Shown one piece after another: positions 36,067 through 49,900 of a stretch of DNA of 64,000 nucleotides (position 1 is its first letter; the number at the start of each line of letters is the position of its first letter). Source of the DNA: Patella vulgata (taxonomy: Eukaryota; Mollusca; Gastropoda; Patellidae); assembly GCF_932274485.2 (NCBI RefSeq), contig NC_065879.2, positions 45,246,936-45,310,935 of the forward strand, written 5' to 3'. The notes under the pieces were generated by a model. That model searched no databases. It saw nothing but the letters and a program-made list of their open reading frames with translations, and was not told the origin of the DNA. The position numbers and the translations under genes were made by a program.

Positions 36067-37471
36067 TTTTTATACGCCCACATTTTCATGTGGATGTATA
36101 TTTTCATCGTCCGTCCGGACGTCTGTCTACAATTTGTTTGTGGACACTCTACAGGTCACAATTCTTATCCGATTTTGACGAAACTTGAAATATAGGTTTA
36201 TCTCCGAATGATCTCGGCTGCTTTCGATATTGGTATGTATCGGATCGAAACTTAATGGATTATGGCCCCTGTTTGTACAAAAAATCACATTTTTAGCTTG
36301 TGGACCCTATAGCGGTAACAATTTTTATACGATTTTGTTGAAACTTGAAATGTAAGTTTATAACCCAAAGATCTCGGTTCCTTTCGATATTTGCGTATAT
36401 TGGACTGTAACTTCCTGAATTATGACCCCTGATTGTACCAAAAATCGCGTTTTTAGCTTGTGGACCCTATAGAGGTCTTATTTTCATCTGATTTAAAAAA
36501 AACATATCATATCACCGTTACACCCTAATAACGGCTGAGTTTGAATTTCGAGAAAATCGGCCCAAAACTGACAGACAAAATGGCCGCCCTTTGTTCTCAA
36601 ATAGCATAAAAAATATGGTATATTAAGGTTGTGGACCCTTTAGAGGTCACAATTTTAATCCTATTCTAATGAAACTTGAAATGTAAGTTCATAACCCAAA
36701 GATCTCGGTTCCTTTCGATATTCGCGCATATCGGACCGTAACTTCCTGAATTATGGCCCCTGATTGTACGAAAAATCACGTTTTTGGCTTGTGGACCCTA
36801 TAGAGGTCATAATTTTTATCCGATTTAAAAAAACGTTTCAGTATATCACCGTTACACCCTAAGGACGGCTGAGTTCGAATTTCGTGAAAATTGGCCCAAA
36901 ACTGACTGAAATAAAGGCTGCCCTTCATTCTCAAATAGCGTAAAAATATGGTATATCGAAGTTGTTGACCCAATAGAGGTCACAATTTTTATCTGATTTT
37001 GTTGAAACTTGAAATGTAAGTTTATAACACAAAGATCTTGGTTCCTTTCGATATTTGCGCATATCGAATTGTAATTTCCTGAATTATGGCCCTTGTTTGT
37101 AGGAAAAATCACGTTTTTAGCTTGTGGACCCTATAGAATTCATAATTTTTATCCGATTTAAAAAAAAGTTTAAGTGTATCACCGTTACACCCTAAAGAGT
37201 TCGAATTTTGCGAAAATCGGCCTAAAACTGACAGGCATAATGGCCACCCCTCATTCTCAAATAGAGAGGTCACCATTTTTATCCGATTTTGTTGAAACTT
37301 GAATTGTAAGTTTATAACCCAAAGATCTCGGTTCCTTTCGATATTTGCGCATATCAAATTGTAATTTCCTGAATTATGGCCCTTGATTGTAGGAAAAATC
37401 ACTTTCTTTTTAGCTTGTTCTCTATCCATCTCTCGAAAATGTGGGCGTATCCTGCCTGGCAGCCGCTGGTT
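36067..37471 (+). mobile_element. TRE-C, full length
   Basis: Starts TTTTTATACGCCCACATTTTC; seven or eight C monomers (GATCTCGGTTCCTTTCGATA, ATATCACCGTTACACCCTAA); ends GGGCGTATCCTGCCTGGCAG plus CCGCTGGTT. The same array contains longer ~310-bp higher-order units in which CACCGTTACACCC alternates with the basic monomer. Confidence 0.85.
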
Positions 37472-38170
37472 ATACACCCACATGGAAATGTGGACGTATG
37501 TTTCCGTCGCCCCTCTCCGTCCATCGTCCACAATTTCTTGTGATGGCTCTAACTCCAAAAGTTAATATCCGATTGTTTTAAAATTGATATATGTGGTTTA
37601 CATTAGTGAGTTGAAGAAGCCTATTTAATTTCAATAATTTCTGTTCATTACATCTACGCCAAAAGTTATCATCCGATCTTTGTTAAATTTATATGCATTA
37701 TTTAAATAAGTGAAACAAGGAAACCTATTTATTGAATTTCGGCAATTTCCATTTATCTCATCTAGAGTTATGGCCCTTGTTTCACTTTATTGAACCTTGT
37801 GAATGCCCTAACAAACAAAAGTTATCACCCGCGCTTTGTGAAATTTATATGCATGATTTAAATTAGTGAAACGAAGACACCTATTGAATTTCAGCAATTT
37901 CCGTTAATTACTTCTAGAGTTATGTTCCTTGTTTCACTTTGTTGCACCTTGGGAACGCTGTAACATCAAAAGTTATCTGCCGATCTGTATGAGATTTACA
38001 TACGTCATTAAAATTAGTAAAGAGTCTGTTTATTACTTCTAGAGTTATGGCCCTTGTTGCACTTTGTGAACTCTCTAACCTCTAAAGTTATCTGCCGATC
38101 TGTATGAAGTTTACATGCATCATTTGAATTAGTAAAGAGAATAAATCTATTGAATTTCAGCAATTTCCTT
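37471..38170 (+). mobile_element. TRE-B abutting the preceding TRE-C, 3' end lost
   Basis: Starts TATACACCCACATGGAAATG directly at the TRE-C end. B monomers follow; there is no terminal GGCAACC before the next element start. Confidence 0.75.
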
Positions 38171-39178
38171 TTATTATACGCCCACATAGAAATGTGGACG
38201 TATATTGCTGTCACCCCCGTCCGTCCGTCCATCATCCAGTTGTTTTAAAATTGATATATGTTGTTTTGCTTAGTGAGATGAAAAATCCTATTTAATTTCA
38301 ATAATTTCCGTTTATTACATCTAGAGTTATGGCCCTTGTTTCACTTTGTTGAACCTTGTGAACGCTCTAATGCCAAAAGTTATCGTCTGATCTTTGTGAA
38401 ATTTATATGCAATATTTAAATTAGTGAAACGAAGAAGTCTATTTAATTTCAGCAATTTCCGTTTATTACTTCTAGAGTTATGGCACTTGTTTCACTTTGT
38501 TTAACCTTGTGAACACTCTAAAATCAAAAGTTATCTGCCGATCTGTATGAAATTTGCATTTCAGCAATTTCCGTTTATTACTTCTAGAGTTATGGCCCTT
38601 GTTTCACTTTGTTCAACCATGTCAATACTCGATTGATAAAAGTTATCATCCGATAAGTATGAAATTTATATGCATCATTTAAATTTGTGAAACAGGTCTA
38701 TTGAATTTCAGCAATTTCTGTCAATAATTTCTAGAGTTATGGCAGTTGTGAACCTTGTGGCGAAAGTGATCATCTAATTTGTATGAAATTTATATGCATT
38801 ATTTAAATTAGTAAAATGGAAAAACCTGACAAATTTCAACAACTTCCAGAGTTAAGGCCCTTGTTTCAGTTTGTAGAACCTTGTGAACCTTCAAACGACA
38901 AAAATTATAATCTGATCTGTATGGAACTGTCTTGTAAAGGCCCCCAATTACCTACAAAGGAATAAATATGCGACAACGTCGACTGCTCGGACAATTTAGT
39001 TACTGTCGGCGTATGTTTCGTTGCCTGGCAACCTATCTTAACTTCTAGAGTTATAATCTGATCTGTATGGAACTGTCTTGTAAAGGCCCCCAATTACCTA
39101 CAAATGAATAAAAATGCGACAACCCTTGGGTGATTTAGCTGCTGTGGACGTATGTTTGGTTGTCTGGCAACCGATCTT
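38171..39178 (+). mobile_element. TRE-B with a duplicated 3' end
   Basis: Starts TTATTATACGCCCACATAG; B monomers; ends at GGCAACCTATCTT (39039). A second copy of the last ~140 bp follows at once (GGAACTGTCTTGTAAAGGCC twice), ending GGCAACCGATCTT at 39178. Confidence 0.8.
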
Positions 39179-39210
39179 TAATTACATTAGCGTTACCAGT
39201 ACTAAGAACC

Positions 39211-39382
39211 TTTTCTGCACATAAAAGATCCTTTATCAGTTTAAATTCAATAAAAGAGTAGGCCATAGTGCCGCTGCCCAGACAAAAGTTCCCTCATAGC
39301 ACACTGTATGGCGTATGCCCATCTTCATGATCACAGTCGGAGCAGAACAGTAGGACATTAAACCACATTTCATTTCATAAAA
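39211..39382 (+). mobile_element. SINE-1 3' half
   Basis: GCACATAAAAGATCCTTTAT, CATAGTGCCGCTGCCCAG, CACACTGTATGGCGTATG and CATTTCATTTCAT. The tRNA head is missing. Confidence 0.75.
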
Positions 39383-39623
39383 CATTTTCCATTACTCATT
39401 ATTAAAGATCATTACCTATTACTACAACATTATAACACATTATTACCTCGTCATTACTGCAGGCCTATATTCGGATGACACAGCTGCTGTTGTCGTATGT
39501 CTCTGCATTCATGAGCTACTGTTGCTGTATGTCTCGGCAGTCATAGACTAAACACATTAAGTGTTTGTGCATCTAAATAAGTCCTAGTTGGGCAAGGGTT
39601 TTATTTTGGTTTAGCCTTGGCCA

Positions 39624-40322
39624 TTTTTATACGCCCACATTGAAATGTCGTTGTATATTATCGTTGGTGCAATTGTGGACGCTCTAGAGGCCAAAGTTAA
39701 TATCTGATTGACTTTAAATTAATACACAGTGTTTAAGGTCATGAGATGAAGAAGCCTATTGATTTTCAGCGATTTCTGATAATTACTGCCAGAGTTATGG
39801 CCCTTGATCACTTTGAAAAATCTTGTGGACGCTCTAGAGGCCAAAGTTAATATCTGATTGACTTTAAATTAATACACAGTGTTTAAGGTCATGAGACGAA
39901 GTATCCTATTGATTTTCAAAGATTTCCGATAATTTCTGCCAAAGTTATGGCCCTTGATCACTTTGTGAAGCTCTATAGGCTGAAGTTATCATCCAATTGA
40001 CTTCAGATTGATACACAGAGTTTAAAGATCTTGAGACGAACAAGTATATTGATTTTCAATGAATTTTTATGTCCTGAACAGCTAAATCCATGATATTAAA
40101 AGTTTTGTAGACAAAACGTTAGCATGTGGCAGAACTTTATAAAAACAAACAAATTCTAATGGTTTTCTGATAATTACTTCTTGAGTTGTTGCTCTTAATC
40201 AGATTTTAGTGTATTATAAATGTTTCATTACTGAAAAAAGAAAAATATGCGACAACTTTTGTTGACTGCTTGGACGATTTAGCTGTTGTGGGCGTATGTT
40301 TTTTTGCCTGGCAACCTATCTT
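39624..40322 (+). mobile_element. TRE-A just upstream of the Kelch gene
   Basis: Starts TTTTTATACGCCCACATTG; two complete A monomers and a partial one; ends GGGCGTATG...TTGCCTGGCAACCTATCTT. Its end is 267 bp before the inferred 3' splice site of the first coding exon. Confidence 0.85.
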
Positions 40323-40605
40323 AATTAAATACATATGTATCTACCACACAAGATGAATGCAACTCTCAAAAAACTACATTATGTATACAAAACTGATTAA
40401 AACAATTAGACTTTTAGCACCTGTCTAAAACTATTTACGTATGAATCTATGTAGGTTTAAATAGTTTATTGTGTGTAAAGTATGGCCAAAGGGATAGGCG
40501 TTGGCAGATGTTCTGTCTGCCAGTGGATTTAAGGGAAAAATCTTGTTTGTCGATGATACCACCCTTATATTTTGTTATCTCTTTTTAGCTAAAATTCCTT
40601 TCAAG

Positions 40606-40910
40606 ATGTCCGACATGCAAATGAATGGTTTCCATGGTGAAGAGCTGTTGATAAAGGATGAGAATTTCCCAGTTCATCTTATGAGCCGTTTGAACAAGTT
40701 ACGAGAAGGAGTCAAGTTTTGTGACGTCACACTGGTCGTGGGGCAACATGATGTCCCTGCACACAAATGTATCTTGGTGTCTTGCAGTCCGTATTTATTT
40801 GATTTATTCAGCCAGGAAGAAAAGTCTGGAGTGACCAGGGGAACATGTAAACTCAAGGGTATAGAGTTTACAAGTTTTGAGTATCTCTTGAACTACATGT
40901 ATACTGGAAA
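40606..40910 (+). CDS. IVNS1ABP: IVNS1ABP coding exon 1 (start codon, most of BTB)
   Basis: The exon probably begins at 40589, after the acceptor TTATCTCTTTTTAG, so 17 nt of 5' UTR precede the ATG and a non-coding first exon must lie upstream. It encodes MSDMQMNGFHGEELL through NYMYTGK and ends in phase 2 before GTAAGT. Confidence 0.93.
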
Positions 40911-43900
40911 GTAAGTTAGTCTTTTTGATAGCCATTTTACTTCCATAAATAGAAAATATGAGCCTGTTCTTTAATATGTAGCCTATCAGGAAACTATATT
41001 TGCATTGACTAGTTACACAATGTCATGTTCCGAGTCTGAACTTGTGCTTTAAACTAGCTTATCTATGCCCATCTATGCCCATCAAACGGATACATGTAGG
41101 TAAACTAACTTAAAACACAAGTGAAGCTCATATATTACAAGTAACTCTGGTTATCATTGGGTAAAATGGTGGATTTTAATGTTGTTTATATGTTGATTTG
41201 ATCTGTGGGATTACTGGGATACTAATAAACCTTCTTTGTTCAAAATGTTAAATCTGTAAACATTGTATCTCTCAAATAACTTTGGATTGGATAATATATG
41301 AATATAAAGTATAAGCTACATGTTACAGAGTTATTAAGGTCTAATGTGTGTACTTTAAATCATAAGGTAATTATATATTATAAAGTCTCATCATTGAGTT
41401 AAGTGGCGTAGTTTTGATCCCAGCTTGTACAAGGACTGAAGGAGTAGGGGTGCCTGTCCAACTACATGACATTTATCAAGGTTCTCTGGTTTCCTACCAC
41501 TGATAAAGATCCCTATGTGCAAGCAAATCATTGAAATAAAATTAAACCATATGTTTATTCCGTAATGACCTAGTTTGTGTTGTGTGTATGCTAGATCACA
41601 TTTCTCTCTACTCCGTCTATGTATATTAAGTAATTGTATTTGTCATGTACTGTGTGAACTGTTATTAGATTCTGATCTTATAATACTTATATCTTCCAGG
41701 ATGGTCATACCGGCAGAAGAGGTGAAGAGTGTATATGGAACAGCCAGAAAGTTAAAAATGGAAGAAGTTGCTAAGCAGTGTGTGGCTTTCCTAGCTGATA
41801 ATCTCACCCCTGCCAACTGCTTAGGTATTTGATCGAAAGATTAATCATTCTTTCTTACATATAGTTGTTGTGTAGCCATGTTGAAGAGTAGCTTCTGGTA
41901 AAGTATGAACGCAAGTGTGTTTAGTTCTTGACCCTGTAAAGCGACAGGTCACACATGACATAAGATGATGTCATTTAAATGTGTCTGTCACTACCGTCAC
42001 TCAATTTCATGGTAAGGATCTGTATTTAATTTATTTTCGCTTTACATTTTGGCAATATTGTTTTTTTTTGTTTTTTTTAAAACACACATAAATCTGGTTC
42101 TTGTCATAACTTGTTATAAACTAGATGTTTCTTCTACATTAAACATACATTATGCAAGAGCTAAATCTGTCTATTGCGGGTCTTTCTTTAGGCCTGAAAT
42201 GTTATCTATATTATTAATTAGACATTAACTTATCCAGACCATAATCAACTCTAGATGGCATCGCTAGCCTGCGATCTTAAATGGATTGTGAGCTGATTTA
42301 CTGCATAACTTTCCTTCTCGATTAAACGATTAAATGGATAATCGAGACTATGCTGTTTATCGTACTGACTTTAGTAATGATGACTGAGGCTAGGCAGAAA
42401 TTGCATTCGCTTAGTTCTCGGTTCATAGTGGATCAATTTGAATGAAATTTTCAGCAAATTGCCTTTACGTTAAGTAGTTTTTAATTATTATAATGAGAAC
42501 TGCCAACTCGTTATCGAATCTCCCATAATGTATCTTTAAGTGACATGTTAAAAATGACATATTCTGTCCATTTGGGGAATTAATAGGTGTCCATTTCTAA
42601 TGTTATTGCCCCAATGGATGATATTAAAAAGCTAGTCTAAGGAGCCTCCAAGAGCCAATTTTTTCACTGGTCTGATTGTTGCCAAGATGTAATTACTTGT
42701 GTTGGTTGTGTTATCCAGGACATATTTGACTGGCATTGCTATATGGTTTGGTGTAATTTTGTTAAATTAATATCAGTGATCAAGCTTGGCTTGTAATAAC
42801 ATTCCAACCTGGAAATGGGTGTTTATAGAAATTATATTCAGGACTTGTCATATATAATGTTATTACATTTATTCAGTTTTAGAAACACAGGCAACATCTT
42901 GTCATGAATATTTTAAATGAATATTAAAACCATGATTATATAAATTTATTCATGTTATGTGAATTTAATGTTTTTAATTGTCTTATTTTATTATAATTTG
43001 TGTATTTTGTATGTTGTTAGTCATCCTATTTATTTCAACAATTTTGGATAATAAGTCTCAAGTATTACCACTTAATAACTTTGTAGACTCATTTGGACAT
43101 CTTTCTTGGCGCATAGGGTAGAGATTAAGATTTCAGCAGATTTGAAGAATTGATTACCAAGAAGCAATTGCGACATTTGGACAGTATGTGACTACATGGT
43201 TATCTATTGTCGTCAACCCATCTCTTTGGAACACTCTATTGACTACATTTATTATCTGATACTTTCATAATTTATGCATGTTTTTGAATTTCAATAATTT
43301 CTGTTGCTTGTTTCACTTAGAACTTTGACAAAACTTATCGATCAGTCAGTATTAAATTTATATGCATTATTTAAATTAGTGAAACAAAGAAGCCTTATGA
43401 ATTTCAACATTGTCCATTAATTACTTCTAAAGTTTTGGGGGTTCTTGGTGGGTAAGGCGCTGGCTCGCTAGCCTTGTGGTCGGGTGTTTGATCCCTGCAT
43501 TGGCGGAGCAAGTCCATCCAGATTTTCTGGCGTCGTTTCCCCTTGTCAGTAATGCAGGACGGAGGGCCTAACAAGGACAGTTGTCTAGTCATTTGGATTG
43601 GTGTGCACATAATAGATCCCTTGACAGTTGGAATTCGATATAAGAGTAGGACGTAGTGCCGCTGTCCGGGCAAAATTTCCCTCATAGTCATAACACACTG
43701 TATGGCATATGCCCGTCTTCAGTAGGGTAGGAAGTTAAACCCCATTTCATTTCATGAATTTTATGTGCAGTATGCAAATAAGTGAAGCAAAACAGCCTAT
43801 TGAATCACAGCAATGCTATTTATACCATCTAAATATTTTGCCTTGTAGCTAGTCTGCTTAGGTGACTTAACTGCAGTGGTTGAATGTTTTTTGTCCGGCA

Positions 43901-46900
43901 ACCTATCTTTCATTACAACTCTGACAAAGCTGCTCATGGTCATATATTTCATTGACTGACAAACCTTTTGTTTATGTGCTTTGTTTTAAACTCTTTATTT
44001 CCAGGGATTCGATCTTATGCTCAGGATGTTGAAATGAAGAAAAAAGTAGATGAATATATTAAAGTCAATTTTAATGATGTTATTGTCAGTAAAAATTTCT
44101 ATGGATTACCAAACTTACAAGTTGAAGTAGTTGGTAAGTGAATGATTATTATACAATAAAAGATGTCGTCACATAAAATAGCCTAATTTGTAATTTTAAG
44201 ATTCTTTTATAGTCAAATCCCGTAGATACCTGATGGATCCTTTGGTTGGACCATTTTATTTTAGAGCTGGACGATATTTCGGTTTTCGATATAAAACCGT
44301 CACAGAAATAAAGTCGAAAATACTGTCTTCAGAAAAATGTCGATTTTCTGGATGATATTGATATTGAAAGAATGCCTTTTTTTATGTTATTTACGATATT
44401 TTATTGCTTAATTATGAATAAATAGCAATAAATACTGTTATTAACTCCTGAGTGATCATTCCACGAATTTAGCTAATGCCGATAAAGAGTTTGTTTACGT
44501 CATGTGACTTCTTGCTCACTTTTTCCACTCGACCAATACCTTTATAATTATTTCTGCTTCTATTGAATTTCTTGACGAATTGTTTATACAGATGCTTTGA
44601 TTTTTCAAAGGAATCATTGATTTTCAGATTGAAATAAATTTTGATAAAGCAGAAATATAAATGATGCAAACTATATTGAGATTTCCGGTAGACTGATTAT
44701 CATTCAGTATCGGACATGCATGGTGGTCCGTGATCTGAAAAAATGTATTTGACTAAATCAATGGACACTTTTGACATTTACTTACGTTTTATAGTATAAT
44801 TTTTGTATTTTTACATTGCTTGGGTAAATGAATAGCATCCAATCGTAACCGTAGTTATAAAAAAAAAAACATGCACGGTCGAAAGAACACAAACCTTTTT
44901 TCATTGGTTTTTTTTTGTGCCTCATTCATGTAAATATTCTTAATTTAAATAAAGTATCATAATTAATATACTGGAAATTAAAATTGTAATAAACAACATA
45001 GACCAATATATTTAGCAAGTCTTCATGGCTTAAAAAAGATCTGTGTTTGAACCAGCTCAAATTTTGTTTGTAAATTCGGTACAGTATTTATGCTAAAAAA
45101 ATTTAATAATATTGACAAGAAAGTGTCAAATGAATACTCCGGGGGTATTTCCAACTTTTTATGCATGTTTTTTTTTTTGTTTTTTGGGTTTTTTTTACAT
45201 TTAAAAGGTGATAAGCTGAAATTATTGACATTGTATAAAATATTGCGATATAGTGATTATATCTGATTCCGGGGATATCGCCCAGCTCTATTTTATTTCT
45301 AAGATACAGGATCATCAGAAAAAAGAATGACGTCACTTTCCAAAAATAAAATCTTATGTAAAAGACATTCAGAACTGTGAAAATGGATAACAAGATGTCA
45401 GATTTCCTATTGATTTCTCAAATGGTCTGCAGTATGCACAAAGTGCCAGTAGCATTTTGATAATGTCCTCTCATCATGGGCTACAAACTGAAATATTGTT
45501 TACTTGAAAACAACAAACTGGGGGATCTTTATATCACAATTGATATAATTGACATTTGAAATGACTAAAGGTTTGTTATAAATTTGATATTTTAGGAGCT
45601 GATGAAGATTTATTAGATTCCAGCCAGCAATCACATCTGTTTGAGCTCCTCTTAATTTGGGTGAAAGAGCATCAAAATACAAAAAAATTCAAGCTTGAAA
45701 GATTAATAGAGCAAGTAAGTTGCCTACATGTGTTTTAGCGTAAGTTTCAATACATCATCAATGCTGTCTAGTCTATAATCAACATGTTTTAAATAATTCC
45801 TGAATGACACAATATCTGAAACACTTTCGAACAAAACATTTTCTGCGTGTATACGTCAAATCTCAGCCAAGGATTGCTAAATTTCCAGTTTTTTTTAAAT
45901 TTTCGTTTCGCGTGTACCATAGGCCTGTTGTTAATTTCTGGTACCGTAACAGTGTCAGAATCATTAGTCGTGGTATAAATTTCATTTTATCTAGAGGAGC
46001 CAACAAAATCCATACAATGAATGAAATTTATACAATCTTTTATGCATTATTGTCAAATCTGACCCAAATTTGTTGTATTCACTTGATTGACGTACGTCTG
46101 TGTGTTTGAAAGAATTCAGTGTTTATGTTAGAAGGTTAATAAAAAAGCCCCAGAAAATGAGTATCAAGGGAAGTAACTCTTTGTGTGCGTTTTATTTGCT
46201 AGTGATTGTAGAATTATTTATAACAAACTATTGAAACTGTTTATTTCAGTCAAATGTCTTGTACCTTACAAGAGATAACACACTACAGGACTGTAAAGAT
46301 TTTGAAGATAAAAGTTTGAAAGAGGATGAAGGAGTCCAGGATTATCGCAAACTAAAACGTAAACAGGTAAGGTCTCTGCATAGTGCAGAATTAATTTATT
46401 AAATAAATTCCTTCAATTCAAGATGGCGGACATCATAATCAAATGGGATACATACATTTTTGTTGTGTGGAGTTATTTATAGATATCCTTGAACATATTA
46501 TTTTTCTACCAAAACCAGAAGACATTAATGCTCAAAAGGATTTCTCACAAACATTGTTTGTTTAACTTCTAATTGACAGGTTCCAGAACCTGAATTTAAC
46601 CTAGCAGTAACTAAACATTGTCCTGTCTGGTGACATGTCAATGCTCCTCCAACCTTCTATTGTCTCAATGGAGTAAAATTTCAGTCATTTCCTTCTCATT
46701 ACTAGATGTAGTTCACAAGATATTTATCATTCACATAAAAAATATTTATCGGCTACTGGTCACTTACGTATACAACCAGAAGTGTTTCATAAAGTTGGCT
46801 GTGGTAAAGACTAGTATCTGACAACCAGAATAGTTATTTAATATGGCCTTTTGGATATGGAGAGAAATGTTGTGCTTGGACATTGGCATTATAGGGCAAA

Positions 46901-49900
46901 CAGAAAAGAAAGCTATCCTCAATGAAACTCATTCTTGGAAACCCAAAGTCTCTTGCCAATACACATACACTCTGGATGCCAATACACAGACTGACAGATG
47001 GACATGCTGTATGAATTTATTGTGCGCTTTATAGACAATTAGAATTTTTCTGGTAATTGAAAATAGGCACAGATGGTCAAATTATACTCTAGGGATAAAT
47101 GAAAATTATGAGGACTGAAAAAAAAAAAAAAAATTAAAACAATATTCAAATTTTGAAAAATGAAATGAAATGGGGTTTAACGTCCTACTGATTCAGCTCA
47201 AACCAAATTTTGAATCACTGATTTCATTTTCTGTTCTTCGAGAATAGTCTACCAATTAAAAGTTGCATTCTTAATTCTTCAGGAAAAAGAATAATTCAAA
47301 AAGTTAAGTTGCACTTTTCAAAAGCTGCTAGTTACAAATTTTTAAGTTGTAAAATTTTAAACAAAACATTTTTTACATGATTCAATGGCCATTTATTTAT
47401 CAACACTCTGAAGAATAGAAAATTAAATTCTGTGATGGTTATTCCTGTTTTATCAAAAGCTTGCCTCATTTACAACCGTGTCAACAACAAACGTTGGGTT
47501 TCCAAGCGTGACGGGATCGCAACTTTACTTTGTGTCCATTGAATTTCAGCACGGACACATCAAAGCCAATCAAAATAAAAATGGTCGAACATCAGAAACT
47601 AATAATAATCAGGTTAATTCGCTGCCATTCCAAAAATTTACCATTGTAAAAGATAAGTCTGTTCTAGAGAGAGAATGGAAAATCATCGCATTTAAAGAGA
47701 CGGCAGGTATTATACCTTTTTAAGAAAACAATTATTGTTTTTTGTTGGTAAGCCTAAGATCTATGTTTTTCGATCAATATGTTACTGATCTTAACTTATT
47801 TTTTTAAAGGTAACAAAAGATTAGATTTGTTGATCTTTAACAATCTAATTCTATGTTTTACAGAAATTTGGTTGCATGAATATTAATTGTTTTTAAAAAA
47901 TGGTAATTTCATTGATTATGGTTCATTAATTTTGTTAGATTTAGTGTTTTGATTACCTAAAAGAGGTTTAAAGTTTTGTAAATTATTCAAGTACTGTTTA
48001 AGAGAATTATTTTTGAAGTAGTTTTTTTTCCTTATTGGAAGATTTTCATGAATTTATTCTTAATTTATTCATGATTTTTATTTTCAGACAATACATATAT
48101 CAGTATCTCCATTTTCAATGGTTGTTTGACAACCATATCTCTTCATTGTCGCGTTGCTAGGCAGAGTCCTTCCAACAGTATATCAGATACTCCAGATTCA
48201 CCAGTACATTCAGTCTCAGATATCCAGTTTGAGAGAAGTCGTTCCCTAACCCCCTTAAAGAGTATGTCGACACCTAGATGTGGATTTGGTTTGAGAGCTG
48301 TTGGTGATATTTTAATAGCCAGTGGTAAGTTGTTTAAACACTTGAAATGAGTAACCTTTTACATCTTGTTGCTGAACCAGTATGAGTCTTTAGAGTTGGG
48401 GAGGAGGCATTTTGTTTGCTAATATTTGGAACTCAGTTGCAATAGCCTGAGAAATTTTTTAAAGGGAGTTCTGAGCATTTGTGTCTATGTGCTACAGATA
48501 ATCTCAAGACCCATTTCTAGTATTCCTTTGTGGTAATATACAGACATAAGTTGAAGTTTTGTTTGATCTATTAGTGATTGTTTCATTAGGTTGAATTGTA
48601 TGGTAACAGTGAAAACAATGATTTAAGACATGTATTTTAGATTACCCAGCTGTAAATCGGTGAGGATAGGATGGTGTTATGCAACTACACAAAAACACAG
48701 TTGTTTTTTGGGGGGAAGCATTAAGTTGGGTGAGCTAGGGTAAAGGGAGATAATCAGACTTTACCTGTATCCCAGGATAATAATAATGTTGCGTTTTGAG
48801 CATATCTCTTGGTGGTGTGGATAAAATGTATTCAATCTGATTAAAATACACATCTATGTTTCTTTTCATTTTTTTTTATACTTTCGATGACCTTCACTAC
48901 ATGGAGATATGACCGGTTGTTTTCGGAGGCCGCGTATTGGGTCTTTAGACAAGTAACAGGAAATTTTGCACTATAAAAATTGAAACAAAATTGATCTGTG
49001 TTTTAAATCAGATTGAAGTGCATTATAAATATACACATTATTTTTATACGCCCACATTGTAATGTGTTCGTATATTGTCGTCGCCCCCATCTATAGGTCT
49101 GTTGATTTTCAACAATTTTCAATAATTACTGTTGAAAAATCTTGTACTTGTAGAAGCTCTTGAGGCTAAAGTTAAAATCCAATTGACTTTAGATTTATAC
49201 ACAGTGTTTAAGTTCATAAGACGAAGAATCTTATTGATTTTCAGCAATTTCAAATAGTTACTGCCAGAGTTATGGCCTTGATCTTTTTGAAAGTTAATAT
49301 CCGATTGACTTTAAATTTATACACAGTGTCACGAGATGCAGAAGCCTATTGATTTTCAGTGATTTCCGATATACACAGTGTTTAAGGTCATGAGACACAG
49401 AAGCCTATTGATTATATAACATTTAATTAAGTAAACAAGATCAAAAGACCAATGCTAGATATTGTCCCAGCTTGGATTGGATTTATAGCAGGCCTACCAA
49501 TACTTTTTTGCGGACCGCAAAATGACCGCTTATTACATAGCAAATCATGATCAACATAGATTGATGAAATTTCAATTCAACATATCTTTGTAATTATAGA
49601 TCAACTTATCTTCTTCAACTTTTTTATTGGTGTCAAGAGTCGATTACTTACATTAATCCGGCAGTAGTCTTTTGAAATAGGCATATAAAATATTTCACTT
49701 TAGCTCTTATTTAATCTGACCACTTGAAGTCATGACATCAAACTTACGTAGACCAGGGTTAGCTTCTGTGGGCATATGTTTCGTTACCTGGCAGCCTACA
49801 TTTATTCTTATTTTATGATTGTTTATCTTCAGGTGGTTATGATCGGGGTGAATGCATGAAATCTACAGAGTGTTTTGATATTGAAAGTAATACATGGAGG

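Noticed and set aside
36776-37558. Minus-strand frames of 65-149 codons
   Set aside because: Run through TRE-C monomers and repeat with the array; no protein features.
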